Source: Iris pallida (taxonomy: Eukaryota; Streptophyta; Magnoliopsida; Asparagales; Iridaceae). Taken from it: a stretch of 64,000 bases of DNA. How positions within the stretch are numbered: the first letter of the stretch is position 1; every line of letters begins with the position of its first letter. The DNA lies in the NCBI GenBank assembly GCA_029216955.1, contig JANAVB010023996.1, positions 16,978,142-17,042,141 on the forward strand, read 5' to 3'. Of the stretch, positions 48,301 to 58,487 are shown piece by piece. The translations under genes and the position numbers were made by a program. The notes beneath the pieces were generated by a model that saw only the letters and a program-made list of their open reading frames with translations, did not search any database and had not been told where the DNA came from.

Positions 48301-51300
48301 TTCTTCTAAGTTTTTTCTTCAGAAGCCATAAGTCGAACAAGAAGGCTTCTACAAATTTTCAGTGCAGCTCCAGTTTGGTCATCCTACAGAACGCAGTTCA
48401 CATTCTGAAGCGACCTTCTCATCATATGTTACAACAAATTTTCATCGTTCTTGCACATCACACTCGTGATTAGCATTGTTACTAGTAGTTTTTATCATCT
48501 CAATATGAGATAACCCTAATAGTTTATTTTGAATCATATAGTCATTGTACTGCTCAAGATTATTTATCGTTTAATCACTGAACTCGTATATATGTTGAGA
48601 TGGTTTAATCGATGAATTACTTTATAAGTTGAGGTTCTGGGTTAAGCCTTTTTTTTTCTGTAGTCCTGCATGTTATATCATTAAGCCTTCTTTTTCTTGT
48701 GTAGTCTTGCTTGTTATATTATTATGTTAAGAATGGTGATGCTCATGCATAACTGGGTCTGTTCAGGTTGACTTGGATTAATGTTTTTTTGGTACCACTT
48801 CACTATTTCTGTAAATTGCTGGAGTTAATCGAGCGTATAAACTATAAAAGAGAGAAGTTTTGCCTGTCAGGGTGTTTTGTTGATGCTCATGTCATTCCCA
48901 ATCATTCATTTAACTTATAGTGGATATTTTCTCAGTTCAAGAGCAAGGGAGGTTCCCAGCTGAAAGAATACTGTACCAAGTTAACAAAAGAAGATTGTCG
49001 GCATCAGACTGGTTCCTATATTGCATGTGACAAGGTTCGTACATATGGTTGATTTCATTGATGGATCTGAGCTTCTCGCAAGTTCTTGTATATGCATATA
49101 TCTCAATTTGGCATGAGATCAATATTATGAAGCACTTTAGATTCTTGGGGATTAGTTTGTTTAATATTCTCATTGATAATGATGCTCTTACACTCCTGTA
49201 AATTTAATCCGACCTCTTTATACTTAATAGCAGCACCTTGTATGACACTCATTCAAATTCCGACAAATTGGGAAGTGGATATGTTATTGAATTGTTTACT
49301 TACAACAAAACCAGAACTTTGGAGTTCCCAAATATCTTCGATGGGGAAAACTAATGGAAGCAAATGGAAAAGGATCTCAAGTGTAAATGAATAAATAGTG
49401 GCTGTCAGGGTGTTATTGGAATGTCTTCTAGTCAAGCTATAAATGAAATTAATTGTCCAGTTGCAGTATATTGAGAACAGGCGATTCTCGAGCATAACTA
49501 AACCTGGCATAATACCCTTGTTGTTGTTGGCCAAGGTTCTAAACGGCGGTAGACGGGTGCACGGCGGAGAGAGTCCGCCTACCGCCTATGCCGCCTAGGC
49601 ACCGCCTAATCGATCGATACATTTTTAACATTTTTTTTAATATTTTACCACAATTTTTTTTTTTGCATAATATGCATATTTTAAGGGTGTTCCATGCATA
49701 AGTAAGTTGTAGAACGAAGATTTATAAAGTTTCAGTTTTGTAAAAGTGAACCATAGGCCCATAATGCTTACAAAATCTTTTTGGCCAAAATATCTTATTA
49801 GGTATTGCTCCGCCTAGGTGCCCGCCTATGCCGTCTCACGTCCGCCTCTGCCGCCAACCTCTGTTGGCCGCCTACTCCACCACCTACCGAAAAGTGGTGC
49901 GGAGAGAGACCGCCTACCGCCTAGTCGCCGCCATTTAGAACACTGTTGTTGGCCATATACTCCTTTGGCCAAATGTCTTTGACTCACAGATTAATATTTA
50001 TTGGTTGGCTTTGAACTGTGTGCTTTAGTAGCAGCGGTTAGAAATGTCCACCCAAATTCTTTGCTGTGTGAGAGTTGAGTTGATGAGCTGGCTCAACTAC
50101 TAAGCATCTAAGGAATTTAAGCTTTGTTATAAGCTGCTAGGACAAGATGTGAGAAAATCAACTTAGGTGGTTTGGACATGTACAACGCAGACCAATGGAT
50201 GCTCCTGTAAAGAGCGAATAATGTAGTAGCTAAGGAGCCGCTAGGACTAGAGTAGGCCTAGACGAACATGGCTTGAAGTGTTAAAGAAGGCTGTAGATTT
50301 TGTTAGTGTTACAGAGGACATGACCCTCGACATAGCCTAATGGAAGAAGAGGATTCAAACAGCCGACCCAAAAAATTTGGGATAAAGTCCTTGTTGTTGT
50401 TATCAGCTGCTATACTATATATACTGATACATATAATAATAGGCAGAACACAAAGTTGGGAATATAATACTTTTTAGTTTTTACTCATTGGGTATAGAGG
50501 CAAATCTATGTTACATGGAGTCATGGACACATATAGGATACAACACGACACAGACCAGTTGATAAGGACACAACTTGGTTTTTGCGTATGACTTGCCCTA
50601 CTCTATTTTGGAGTGTCTTGTGTCATGTCCCATACTCGTCCAACATGACAAAGACATACGGCACTGATTTTCGGAGTGTCCATGCTATACTTTAGACAAA
50701 CTCTATGAGATTCATTAATGCTTACAGGAATTCTAGAGTCCTACCAGAGAATGGTTACCTATAGTATCTCAAATAAGCAAGAATATGGATTTCCAAACTC
50801 CTAAGATCCTTTCATGAATAAGGCATGGGGGTGAGGCGGTGGCGTGATGTTGGCTACATCTCTAATCACACTGTCCTCAGTTAATTTCAATTCAACCCGC
50901 CAGAGAACAGTGTCAGTTCAATGCTCGGTTACATATTAAATTGAGCTCAGTGCTGAATTGAGTTCAGTTCCTGTTGGCTTCAACTGGAAGAAGTAGAAGA
51001 GTAAACTAAATGGAAAAGGATATAGTTCTAGTCACCAAAAAAGAGGACAACAATAACAAAAAGAAACTGAACAAGAATTAAAAATAAAAAAGAACAGGTA
51101 AATCATAGGAAAAGGAGATTTTGCATTTCTATAGTGTCATTCAATCAATAAAACGAAAAGAAAAACTCTTGTTAAATAATGCCACATGTGGAAGAAACAT
51201 AATGGAGGAGCCTTGTTGGCATCTGTGCGTCTGGTGAATGCCTGAAAGAGGAAACTTGTAAGAAAAGAACAAGTGTTTTTGCATTTCAATAATATCATTG

Positions 51301-54300
51301 GCTTCAATTACTGTAAAAGAAGAAGGCACTATTCTGTTAAACAATGACATAAACAGAAGCAACAAGCAAAGGAGTATTGCTGTCGATTGCGCCTCCGATA
51401 ACTGCGCTACCTCACTGGAAGTCCCCTGGAAGTCCTTGTTGGTGAGCGTAAAGGGGAAGGAAAGGGGAAAGAGAGCTGATCCGTTGCTGTTGCAAAGTGA
51501 ATTTAGACAAAGAATAGCAGAGAGATTTAAGGGTTTTGAGTATTGAGTGTGTTACTGGATCATCTTATACGAGGACACGACCTGAACTTTTGACCCGGCC
51601 CGATGGATGATTACTCGATGGATGATTACTCGGTGGATTATATGATAGCTGGCCCAGTTAGTGTCCGACTGATAATCGGCCTGTCTTCTTACTCGGGCTG
51701 ATATTGTATATTTCTGACATGCTTGTTTCCAATTAATTTGTCAATGAATCAGCCGATTAAAAAACGAGTTTATAGGGCAGAGTATATGGATATAAGGAGT
51801 TTCCCAACATCATTCTCCATGTGCATATCTACTACTAAGTAGAACCATGAAAATGACAATTTGGTGCTACAGATCCTGTTTGCCTGAAGTGTGTTTTGGT
51901 TTCCTTTGGGAGTGCAATTATGGGCATCAGCTTTTGTTAGGATTCCGGGGATGCTAAGAGGCGGTTTTGGTATTTGGGTCTAGTTCCTTGAGGAAATGTG
52001 CCGCACACATGTTATTTGTCAATGGATAACTCCAGGACAGTAAAGGAGAAGAAATAATGATATTATTTGATTAGACCAAACAAAATTCTGGTTGAGTGGA
52101 CTAGGTTATTAGAACTTAGCAGTGATAAATTGAATTGCACCATTACTTTTTTGGAATGTAACAACTAACAACACCGAGGTCAAAAGATAAAGCGAAGACT
52201 GGCGAAGGGTTAGCAAACCTGCAACTCAAATTCATGCTAAAGAAAACATAATTTATAAATTATTTCTGCAAATATTTGTTGTTTTAGTGAATAATCCTAC
52301 TTGCATGATTTCTATAATATTATAACATGGCAGTTTCATGATTTAATATGTGATTTATCCTATTTTTCCAGAAAATGTTTCTTTAAAGCTTAAAATAAAG
52401 TGTAAAACCAAATCATGCATCTGTCTTGGCTAATTTTGACATTTTTGTCCAATTTCAGAAGATTGGTGTTAGTTTATATGTAAAATTTTAAAAATATACA
52501 AACTATTACACCAGAAAGGGTATGCAAAAAGAAAATTCTCAAATTCAACTTTTTGGTAAGGTTCGTGGTATCGGAATTGCTATCGGACACTTCCTATGAG
52601 TATCAGGATCGACACTATACACAATCTTGCCGGTTTCAGATCCGGGTATCGGTTTTTTTTATTGGAAAGCAAATAATTATTAATAAATTCTTAAATATTT
52701 AGAAAAAATATTTTATACATTTAGGCATAATTATAAGTAACTTCTGTGTTGTTTGTGTTGTTTCTTAGTATTTTAGAAATTGAATGAAATAATAATCACC
52801 CTTCCTTATTAGTTTATTTGTGATAAATAATTTTTCTTTATTTACATGCTTTTACACCCTTACTATGCTTTTACACATTTGCTGATTGATCTTTTTCATT
52901 TAATTTCTTCATGCCGAATTAACGGGGAAAGAGACCCCCCATCGGTATAGGTTAGTATTGGTAGCGGTCTGTATCTGATCATGACATGCCAAACTGTATC
53001 GGTATCGGACCGATATTGCAAACTATGCTTTTTAGGGCTCATTTGTAACTTATATAAGTTAATCATGCACGGATCGTATTACTTATTAGTTAATTTGGTA
53101 GAAGCTTTATAACTTAACTTCCTAATGGCTAATTTGGTTCCCATTTAAGACAACAAACACTCCATTTCAAATGGCAAATGCTAAATGGTGCTCTCATGAG
53201 TTTAGGCGTTTGCCCTTTGTGACCAATTTTGTATGGTGAAATGGAAAACGATGAAAACAAACAAATTTCGTTTATCGTTTCAGACATGAAGCCAACAGAA
53301 ACGACAAACGTTCTATTTCAAAAGGTGACCAAACTAGCCCCAAGTCATAACTTGTTACCTGGCCATAATGACTAACATATATAATACTCTTATCTAATAT
53401 GCTTCTATACTTGAACCCTAACCTATTCTTATACTAGATTTATATCTAATGTGCTTCCGTACTTGAAACCCTGCCCCGTAGTGTTTATATGTGAAAAGGT
53501 CTTTCCGTTCCAGTTCTTCAAACATAACATTTCTTCTGATTTGTTGCCACCACTGATGTTGTTGCCATCTTTAGAAAACTTTCCATCTTTAACTACTGCA
53601 GACGATATACAATTTTCTTTTACACCCTCTTCCACTCCCTATTGTTTGCTTTCTCTCTCACTCTTCCTCTGTAAGTTTCCAGTTTCTTATTTTGCTCATC
53701 TCCTTAAAATGTACATGCATTATTCTCCTAGTCCCTTTATCTCCAACTCTTCTTTCTCCTAGAACAAAGAACAAAAAAATAACCAGACCCAAAGTTATCT
53801 TTTTTTCTTTTCTTTTGTCATTTGTTTCCTTTGTTTTCTTTACAAAATTCCATCTGTCTCCTATAGACTCGTTATGGTTGCTACCTGCTCGAACTTTGTC
53901 GAACTTCGTCATTGTTGTCATTTGTCCTCAACAAATCTATCGGCTATTACATTGTATAAGACCTTACAGACTTTCTGGATCAAGTGAACTGTCACATTTT
54001 TTCGGACCGCTATTACCTCTGCTGCAAAGGTCTTGTTTTTTATCCTCATCTTCTATGCCAAAACTAACTTGATTAGTCTGTGGTGCCCTAAGTTTTGTTT
54101 CTTTGGTTGTCACTGCTCAATATGTGAAACTTTTAGGTAATCAGACATTCTATTGATTTTTGGTACTTCTTTTAAAGTAGATATACTTGTTGCCTACCCT
54201 GGATAAATTTCTTGGATCCACAGCATTCGTCCCTGAAAATGTAAAGGATCAGGTTACCTTTCTCTTACAAAATGCTCAAGACAACTTTCTCTTGGGACTT

Positions 54301-55837
54301 TGAGAGTAGATCATGGATAAATAAGAGGTGATCGAGGTGGAAGAATAAGCAATGAAATGAATTTCATGGTGTTACTTCCTTGTGGCACAAGACTGACATG
54401 GAAAATTGATATCCAAGCACGTAACACTAGTCAGGATTATTTTTCCTATGACAGCCTTTCTTCAAAAAATAATGTCCTAGCATTTGAGATCAATCAAGAT
54501 TGAGTTTTCCTTTGAAGTCTTAAGACAGCCTTTCTTTTACTTTGTTCGGAAAGGGGTATGGTTAAAAAGGAGACTTGTAGGTGAAGGAAGTATGCAATGA
54601 ATTAGACAGAGTTGGCTATCTTGGGACATAAAATTACTGACATGAACGTATGATGGCCAAGCATTAGAAAACTACTAGGCAAGATGATGTGTCATGTTTG
54701 TATGGAACTATATATCCATGATGTTCGTACGCAGTACACCACTGCTTGTATTTTGGGTGAATGCATCCTTTTATTGTATGTAAAATATGATATTTTCATT
54801 TTATATTATTTTGTTTATCTGAGCTGACTTAAAGTAAATTAAGTTGAAATGTAGCTAGTATCACAATCACTTTTTCACTTTTTAGTTATTTATTTACCTT
54901 CATTATTGATCTTACTTTAGCTTTGAACCAGTCAAATTTGTCCATATATTTTCTTGCAGGTTCATTTTCGACGCATAATTGCCCCACACACTGATACAAA
55001 CTTAGGCGACTGCTCTTTTCTTGATACATGTCGTCATACCAAGGTTTCTTTTTCTTGTTTTGTTGAACTTTTCTCCTTTCTGCATATGGTTTGTAACAAT
55101 TGATGGTTTTGTTAACAGACGTGCAAGTATGTTCATTATGAACTTGACCAGACCCCTGATATGTCTCGAATGATAATGGGAGCCACTAATCTTCCTCCCC
55201 CAAGGCCAATGAAGTCCCAGCGTGCTCACTATTGTTCGGAAGTGGAGCTTGGTGAACCTCAATGGATTAATTGTGACATTCGCAACTTCAGAATGGACAT
55301 TCTAGGGCAGTTTGGAGTCATAATGGCGGACCCACCATGGGACATTCATATGGAATTACCATATGGTACGATGGCTGATGATGAAATGAGAACTCTTAAT
55401 GTCCCTGCATTGCAGACTGATGGCCTGATTTTTCTTTGGGTTACCGGTCGTGCAATGGAACTTGGGAGGGAGTGGTAAGCATTTATCTTTTAATACTTTT
55501 AAGATGGAGAGTTGATTTTTATCTGAAACCTGATTATGATAGTCCATTTTCTAGTTATGTAGTGAAGTTAAATTCCACTTTTGGTAAGTTCACATTATTA
55601 TCTTCCAATGTTTGTATCAGTCTGGAGCTTTGGGGCTACAAGCGTGTTGAAGAGATAATTTGGGTGAAAACCAATCAACTTCAGCGAATTATAAGGACCG
55701 GACGCACTGGTCATTGGCTCAATCATAGCAAAGAACATTGCCTTGTTGGATTAAAGGGGAATCCAGAGGTCAACCGGAACATCGACACAGATGTTATTGT
55801 TGCAGAAGTTAGGGAAACAAGCCGAAAGCCAGATGAG
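44308..55837 (+). CDS. MTA: mRNA N6-adenosine methyltransferase MTA (METTL3-type), exons 1-5, 3' end not in window
   Basis: Catalytic subunit of the nuclear m6A writer, which with MTB transfers methyl groups from S-adenosylmethionine to adenosines in mRNA; essential for embryo development in Arabidopsis. Exons are 44308-45309, 48936-49034, 54960-55043, 55119-55474 and 55621-55837, all joined at GT-AG in the frame expected from plant MTA. They give about 586 residues: a variable N-terminal third, the conserved [14 protein letters not shown] segment, two CCCH zinc fingers (C-x7-C-x9-C-x3-H and C-x5-C-x5-C-x3-H) and the methyltransferase domain with DPPW at 55329-55340. The last conserved part (MYAMLERI... 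onward, about 100 residues, including cofactor-binding residues near the C-terminus) does not occur before 64000. Introns 1, 2 and 5 are swollen by transposons. I see no stop or frameshift in the five exons, so the gene is intact as far as visible. The start ATG gives a typical N-terminus. Confidence 0.93.
45422..45930. mobile_element. MITE-like inverted repeat in MTA intron 1
   Basis: The left end GGTAGTTAAAGGCG and right end CGCCTTTGACTACC are near-perfect inverted repeats. Inner sequences (GGGTGCGCCTTG and its counterpart near 45850-45880) also pair partly. It has no coding potential. Confidence 0.6.
46095..46870. repeat. 386-bp tandem duplication in MTA intron 1
   Basis: TGCTATTTAC...TTAGATGACCTTGTT...CTGTACTGAAAGAGAATGCAATAACATTGAG occurs twice in direct orientation, starting at 46095 and 46481. 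The copies differ by scattered substitutions and small indels. An A- and T-rich tract (TTTT run near 46830) follows copy 2. The function is unknown; no protein is encoded. Confidence 0.85.
46936..47155. mobile_element. Short MITE-like segment rich in GGCGCCTAGG-type motifs
   Basis: The ends AAGGTTGTAAAAGGCGCTAG and CCTAGGCCGATTTTGGAA are imperfect inverted repeats, and the interior repeats GCCTAGG/CCTAGGC. It resembles the intron 2 element at 49534-49943 in its end motif (AAGGTTCTAAACGGCGG). Confidence 0.5.
48169..48330. repeat. 61-bp minisatellite, about 2.6 copies
   Basis: Units beginning GCCTCTGCCATTCTTCTAAG start at 48169, 48230 and 48291. It lies in MTA intron 1. Confidence 0.9.
48936..49034 (+). 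CDS. MTA: MTA exon 2
   Basis: 33 codons ([21 protein letters not shown]...ACDK), phase 0 at both ends. It encodes three of the four ligands of the first CCCH finger; the His is at the start of exon 3 (VHFRR). Confidence 0.93.
49534..49943. mobile_element. Mutator-like MITE with target duplication
   Basis: The terminal inverted repeats are GTTCTAAACGGCGG and CCGCCATTTAGAAC (13 of 14 pair). The direct repeat TGTTGTTGGCCA flanks it at 49522-49533 and 49944-49955. An 11-12 bp duplication is closest to Mutator-like elements (9-11 bp). It sits at a (TTG)n tract. There is no coding sequence. Confidence 0.75.
50139..50404 (+). pseudogene. RTE-clade LINE 3' end remnant
   Basis: With stops and frameshifts it reads [21 protein letters not shown], then [24 protein letters not shown] and [15 protein letters not shown], the conserved C-terminal end of plant RTE-type reverse transcriptases. 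It ends in a (TTG)n tail, as this clade does. It is 5'-truncated and dead. Confidence 0.8.
52555..53035. mobile_element. Possible degenerate inverted-repeat element (GTATCGG-rich)
   Basis: The left edge GGTTCGTGGTATCGG and the right edge CCGATATTGCAAACT are partly complementary, and GTATCGG/CCGATA motifs recur at both ends. It is AT-rich in the middle. Boundaries and class are uncertain. Confidence 0.4.
54960..55043 (+). CDS. MTA: MTA exon 3
   Basis: 28 codons ([28 protein letters not shown]), phase 0. It completes finger 1 and carries the first two Cys of finger 2. Followed by a 75-bp intron (55044-55118). Confidence 0.93.
55119..55474 (+). CDS. MTA: MTA exon 4
   Basis: It starts TCKYVHYEL (last Cys and His of finger 2) and runs through [22 protein letters not shown], the DPPW catalytic motif and substrate loop, to MELGRE plus two bases of the next codon. 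The segment [21 protein letters not shown] is the usual variable linker. The intron 4 donor is TG|GTAAGC. Confidence 0.93.
55621..55837 (+). CDS. MTA: MTA exon 5
   Basis: The first base completes the Cys codon split by intron 4 (146 bp), giving [22 protein letters not shown]. It continues through [22 protein letters not shown] to ETSRKPDE, ending GAG|GTAGAT. The next conserved block of the protein is missing from the window. Confidence 0.92.
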
Positions 55838-56006
55838 GTAGATATGCCAATGATTCTTTTTATAATTAATGTGAATAATGTCCAACATAAGAGGTTTCTC
55901 CATGTAAAATTAGTTTACACTTAACAGTAAACTCAATATGTATGTGGGTATAATTAATGTTCTCAAAGAGGACTAATTAAGTGAATCTGTGTATATATGT
56001 TCAACA

Positions 56007-56315
56007 AGCATTAGCTCAAGTGGCAATAATGACTTAAAGACATGAAGACTTAGGAAACCAAGTTGGAGGTTCGAATCCTCCTGGATGCGTTGTACGCTTA
56101 AATATTAAAGGAGGATTTTCAGATAGCGACTTATTGAGAGTCGGACCTGAGTGGTCTACACATGCAAGAGGATCATGATAATTAGCCCGAGTAGAGCGTG
56201 CTGTGGAGATCGGCTCGAGTTAGAGTGATGGAACGAGTAGTTGCATCGGATGCAAAATCGAGGGTCATCGTGCATAGAGCCAAACCTGGACATAGTCTGG
56301 AGTGAACATAAGCCA
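56007..56315 (+). mobile_element. tRNA-derived SINE in MTA intron 5
   Basis: An A box-like TTAGCTCAAGTGG and a B box GGTTCGAATCC about 60 bases downstream are followed by a unique body and a CATAAGCCACAATATATA tail. The exact 5' edge is uncertain. Confidence 0.65.
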
Positions 56316-56318
56316 CAA

Positions 56319-56348
56319 TATATATATATATATATTTTTTTTTAAGCC

Positions 56349-56400
<52 letters not shown>
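56319..56400. repeat. TA microsatellites, two tracts
   Basis: Two TA tracts, each preceded by AAGCCACAA and separated by a T run near 56335. The second tract is part of the target duplication of LINE-1. The same AAGCCACAATATATA string occurs again near 62610. Confidence 0.85.
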
Positions 56401-56403
<3 letters not shown>

Positions 56404-56631
56404 AGGTGTAATGGCGACAGCGGAAGCGGGCTCTACTAGGGTTTCCACCCCGACGGCGACGGCACCCCCCCCCCCCCCCCCCGCCCCCCAGACCCCCTCG
56501 AGGGTGGCGTCCGGCGGAAGGGTGGGAAGGGGGGGCTGGGCGGCTGCTCCTAGGTGGTGGCGGCGGCAAGGGAACCCCCCTAGGCGGGGGAGGGGGGGGG
56601 GGGTTCAGGAGACAGCATCGGGGGGTCGCAG

Positions 56632-56721
56632 GGATCCCCCCAGGAGGGGGGTCGGGCGGCGGGACCTGCCCAGGAGGGGGGTCGGGCGATGGGACCCCCC
56701 CGGTGGGGGGGTTGGGCGGTG
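56632..56721. repeat. Three 30-bp tandem repeats in the LINE-1 5' region
   Basis: Units start GGATCC, GGACCT and GGACCC at 56632, 56662 and 56692, each with runs of C and G (such as AGGAGGGGGGTCGGGC). The whole stretch 56460-56830 is rich in G runs on both strands and could form G-quadruplexes. Confidence 0.8.
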
Positions 56722-57052
56722 GGAGTAAACGGGTCGGAGGGGGGTCGGCCGGATCCAGCGGGACCCCCCCGTGCGGGGGTTCGGGCACGGGTGGAGGCAC
56801 TCCTCGAGGCGGTATGGGGCTGAGCGGGGGACACGGCAAAGGAGGGTGAATGCCGGGTGCCACGACACCGGTTTTTGAATTCGGGTCGGGTACTAGGCCG
56901 GAGGTAGATGGGACTGGAGAGGCCGGCTGGCAGACGGTGGTGAGAAGACGGACCACCGGGCGACGAGGGGGCCAGAACCAAGGGACTCTTGGGAGTCGGC
57001 CTCCTAGAGGCACAGTCGATCCACTTCGCCGAGGGGGGGTTCGGTTCGTACT

Positions 57053-58487
57053 GTGCCTGGATGGCGACCAAAGGCTACGACGGCTGAGAAGGCGAAGGGT
57101 ATTGTTATTGATACTGGTAGGCAGGGTCCGGGCGCTGCGACCCCACCAACCAGGACCTTCTCTGAGGAGCAGAGGCCTCGGTCGTGGAAGGAGGTTTGCA
57201 CTCCAGTAGAGTCAAAAAGCCCGCTGTCGATGGAATATGTTACCCCGATGGCGGTTGGAGGAGGACTCAGGGCATACTTCCCTGCAGAGGAAATAGCGGA
57301 GGTTTCTGACTTCTGGAAGAACACATTGGTGCTATATGTGTTAGGGAACAAGCCATTCTATGGCCAAATCCGGGGTTACGCGGAGAGAGTTTGGAGACCC
57401 AAAGGCAGCATGGAATTCTTCTCCCGGAAGAATGGGTTTTATTATGTCAAGTTTGGGCTGGCGGAGGATGTGACCAGGATTTTACAGGAAGGGCCATGGT
57501 CGTTTGATGGGAGACTTATTATTCTGAAGGAATGGACACCGGAGCTGAGGTGTGAGAAGGATGTGTTGAATGCCATCCCCGTCTGGATCCGATTCCCAGA
57601 GTTTCCAGTGAAATATTGGAGCATTCCACTTCTCATGAGACTCGCCAGCCTCGTGGGGAAGCCGATCAAAGCAGATGAGGCCACTGCTTTCCGTACCAGA
57701 CTGATGTATGCCAGGGTCTTCGTGGAGATCAAGGCGGGCTCAGAGCTTCCGAGCATGCTTGAGTATCAGGTACCGTCTGGAGAGGTTCTGACGCAGTCGG
57801 TGGAGTATGATTGGGTCCCACCCATGTGTTTCCACTGCGAGTGCTTTGGGCACACTACCAGTGCGTGCAAACACAAGGGGAAGGAGGCTGCTAGGCCACA
57901 TGCAGCTCAGACGGAGGCACCTGGGACGAAGACGGTTCAGACGGAGGCACCTGGGGAGGAGACGGCTACCAGTCACCTGCCTGGGGAGACGGCGCCAGAC
58001 AGACATATGGAGGAGGACACAGTGATGGAGGTTGATAGGAGGCTGGAGACAGGACCACCGCAGAGACAGGAGAGCATGCAGGGTGCACTGGTTCCGTTCA
58101 GACCACAGAGGACTATGGTGACCAGGGGTATGAGTGCGGTTACTAGTGGTCAGATGGTGGTGGAGGCCGCTCCGGCAATTATGTTATACAGTAGCAGGAA
58201 GAGACACGTCCCGGCCACATTGGACGATATCCCTCAGGCGCGGGATATGGATGACCAGACCGAAGACAATCCTGACTGGACTCTTACTCTTAGCAGGATT
58301 CAGGCTCATCTTGCTCCTTCCTCCATGGTAGATGCGGTCATTGATCAGGCGGATGAGACACTTCCCTCGAGTGTCGATCCAGATGAGTTCCAGGGGGACC
58401 CCCATCTATTATTTAGATGTCGGTCCTTGCATGGAACATTAGGGGGGTATTCCATTGGACGATGGAGGGAGATTAGAGGGGTTCTGA
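57053..58487 (+). pseudogene. LINE-1 ORF1: DUF4283 and CCHC nucleic-acid-binding protein
   Basis: It reads GWRPKATTAEKAKG..., then FPAEEIAEVSDFWKNTLVLYVLGNKPFYGQIRGYAERVW (DUF4283-type domain, residues about 70-240), then CFHCECFGHTTSAC, a CCHC zinc knuckle near residue 265, then a low-complexity tail with two TEAPG repeats. This is the RNA-binding ORF1 of plant L1 elements. The codon that is ATG in LINE-2 (before GWRPK) is CCT here, and the open frame begins with GTG, so the start is lost or elsewhere. The frame currently runs on into ORF2; the extra G near 58441-58446 explains that. Without it ORF1 would end at 58485-58487. Confidence 0.8.

Larger units (their letters stand above)
45310..48935 (+). 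other. MTA intron 1 (3.6 kb)
   Basis: GTTAGG at the donor and CTCAG at the acceptor. It holds a MITE-like inverted repeat (45422-45930), a 386-bp tandem duplication (46095-46870), a second MITE-like segment (46936-47155) and a 61-bp minisatellite (48169-48330). I see nothing else recognisable in 47160-48150 or 48340-48930. Confidence 0.85.
49035..54959 (+). other. MTA intron 2 (5.9 kb)
   Basis: The donor is GTTCGT and the acceptor TTCTTGCAG. It contains a Mutator-like MITE (49534-49943), an RTE LINE tail (50139-50404) and a possible inverted-repeat element (52555-53035). I see nothing recognisable in 50410-52550 apart from scattered GACAC/GTGTC motifs near 50520-50690, and nothing in 53040-54950 apart from T-rich tracts and short chance frames. 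Confidence 0.8.

Noticed and set aside
53451..54072. Serine/leucine-rich open frames of 103 and 126 codons in MTA intron 2
   Set aside because: T- and C-rich low-complexity translation with no similarity I recognise; they lie inside an intron between confirmed exons.
56010..56090. A functional tRNA gene
   Set aside because: Box A- and B-like motifs are present but no cloverleaf with a paired acceptor stem is seen; a body and tail follow as in a SINE.
56342..57071. Proline-rich open frames of 163 and 223 codons antisense to the LINE-1 leader
   Set aside because: They are by-products of G and C runs on the opposite strand of the LINE.
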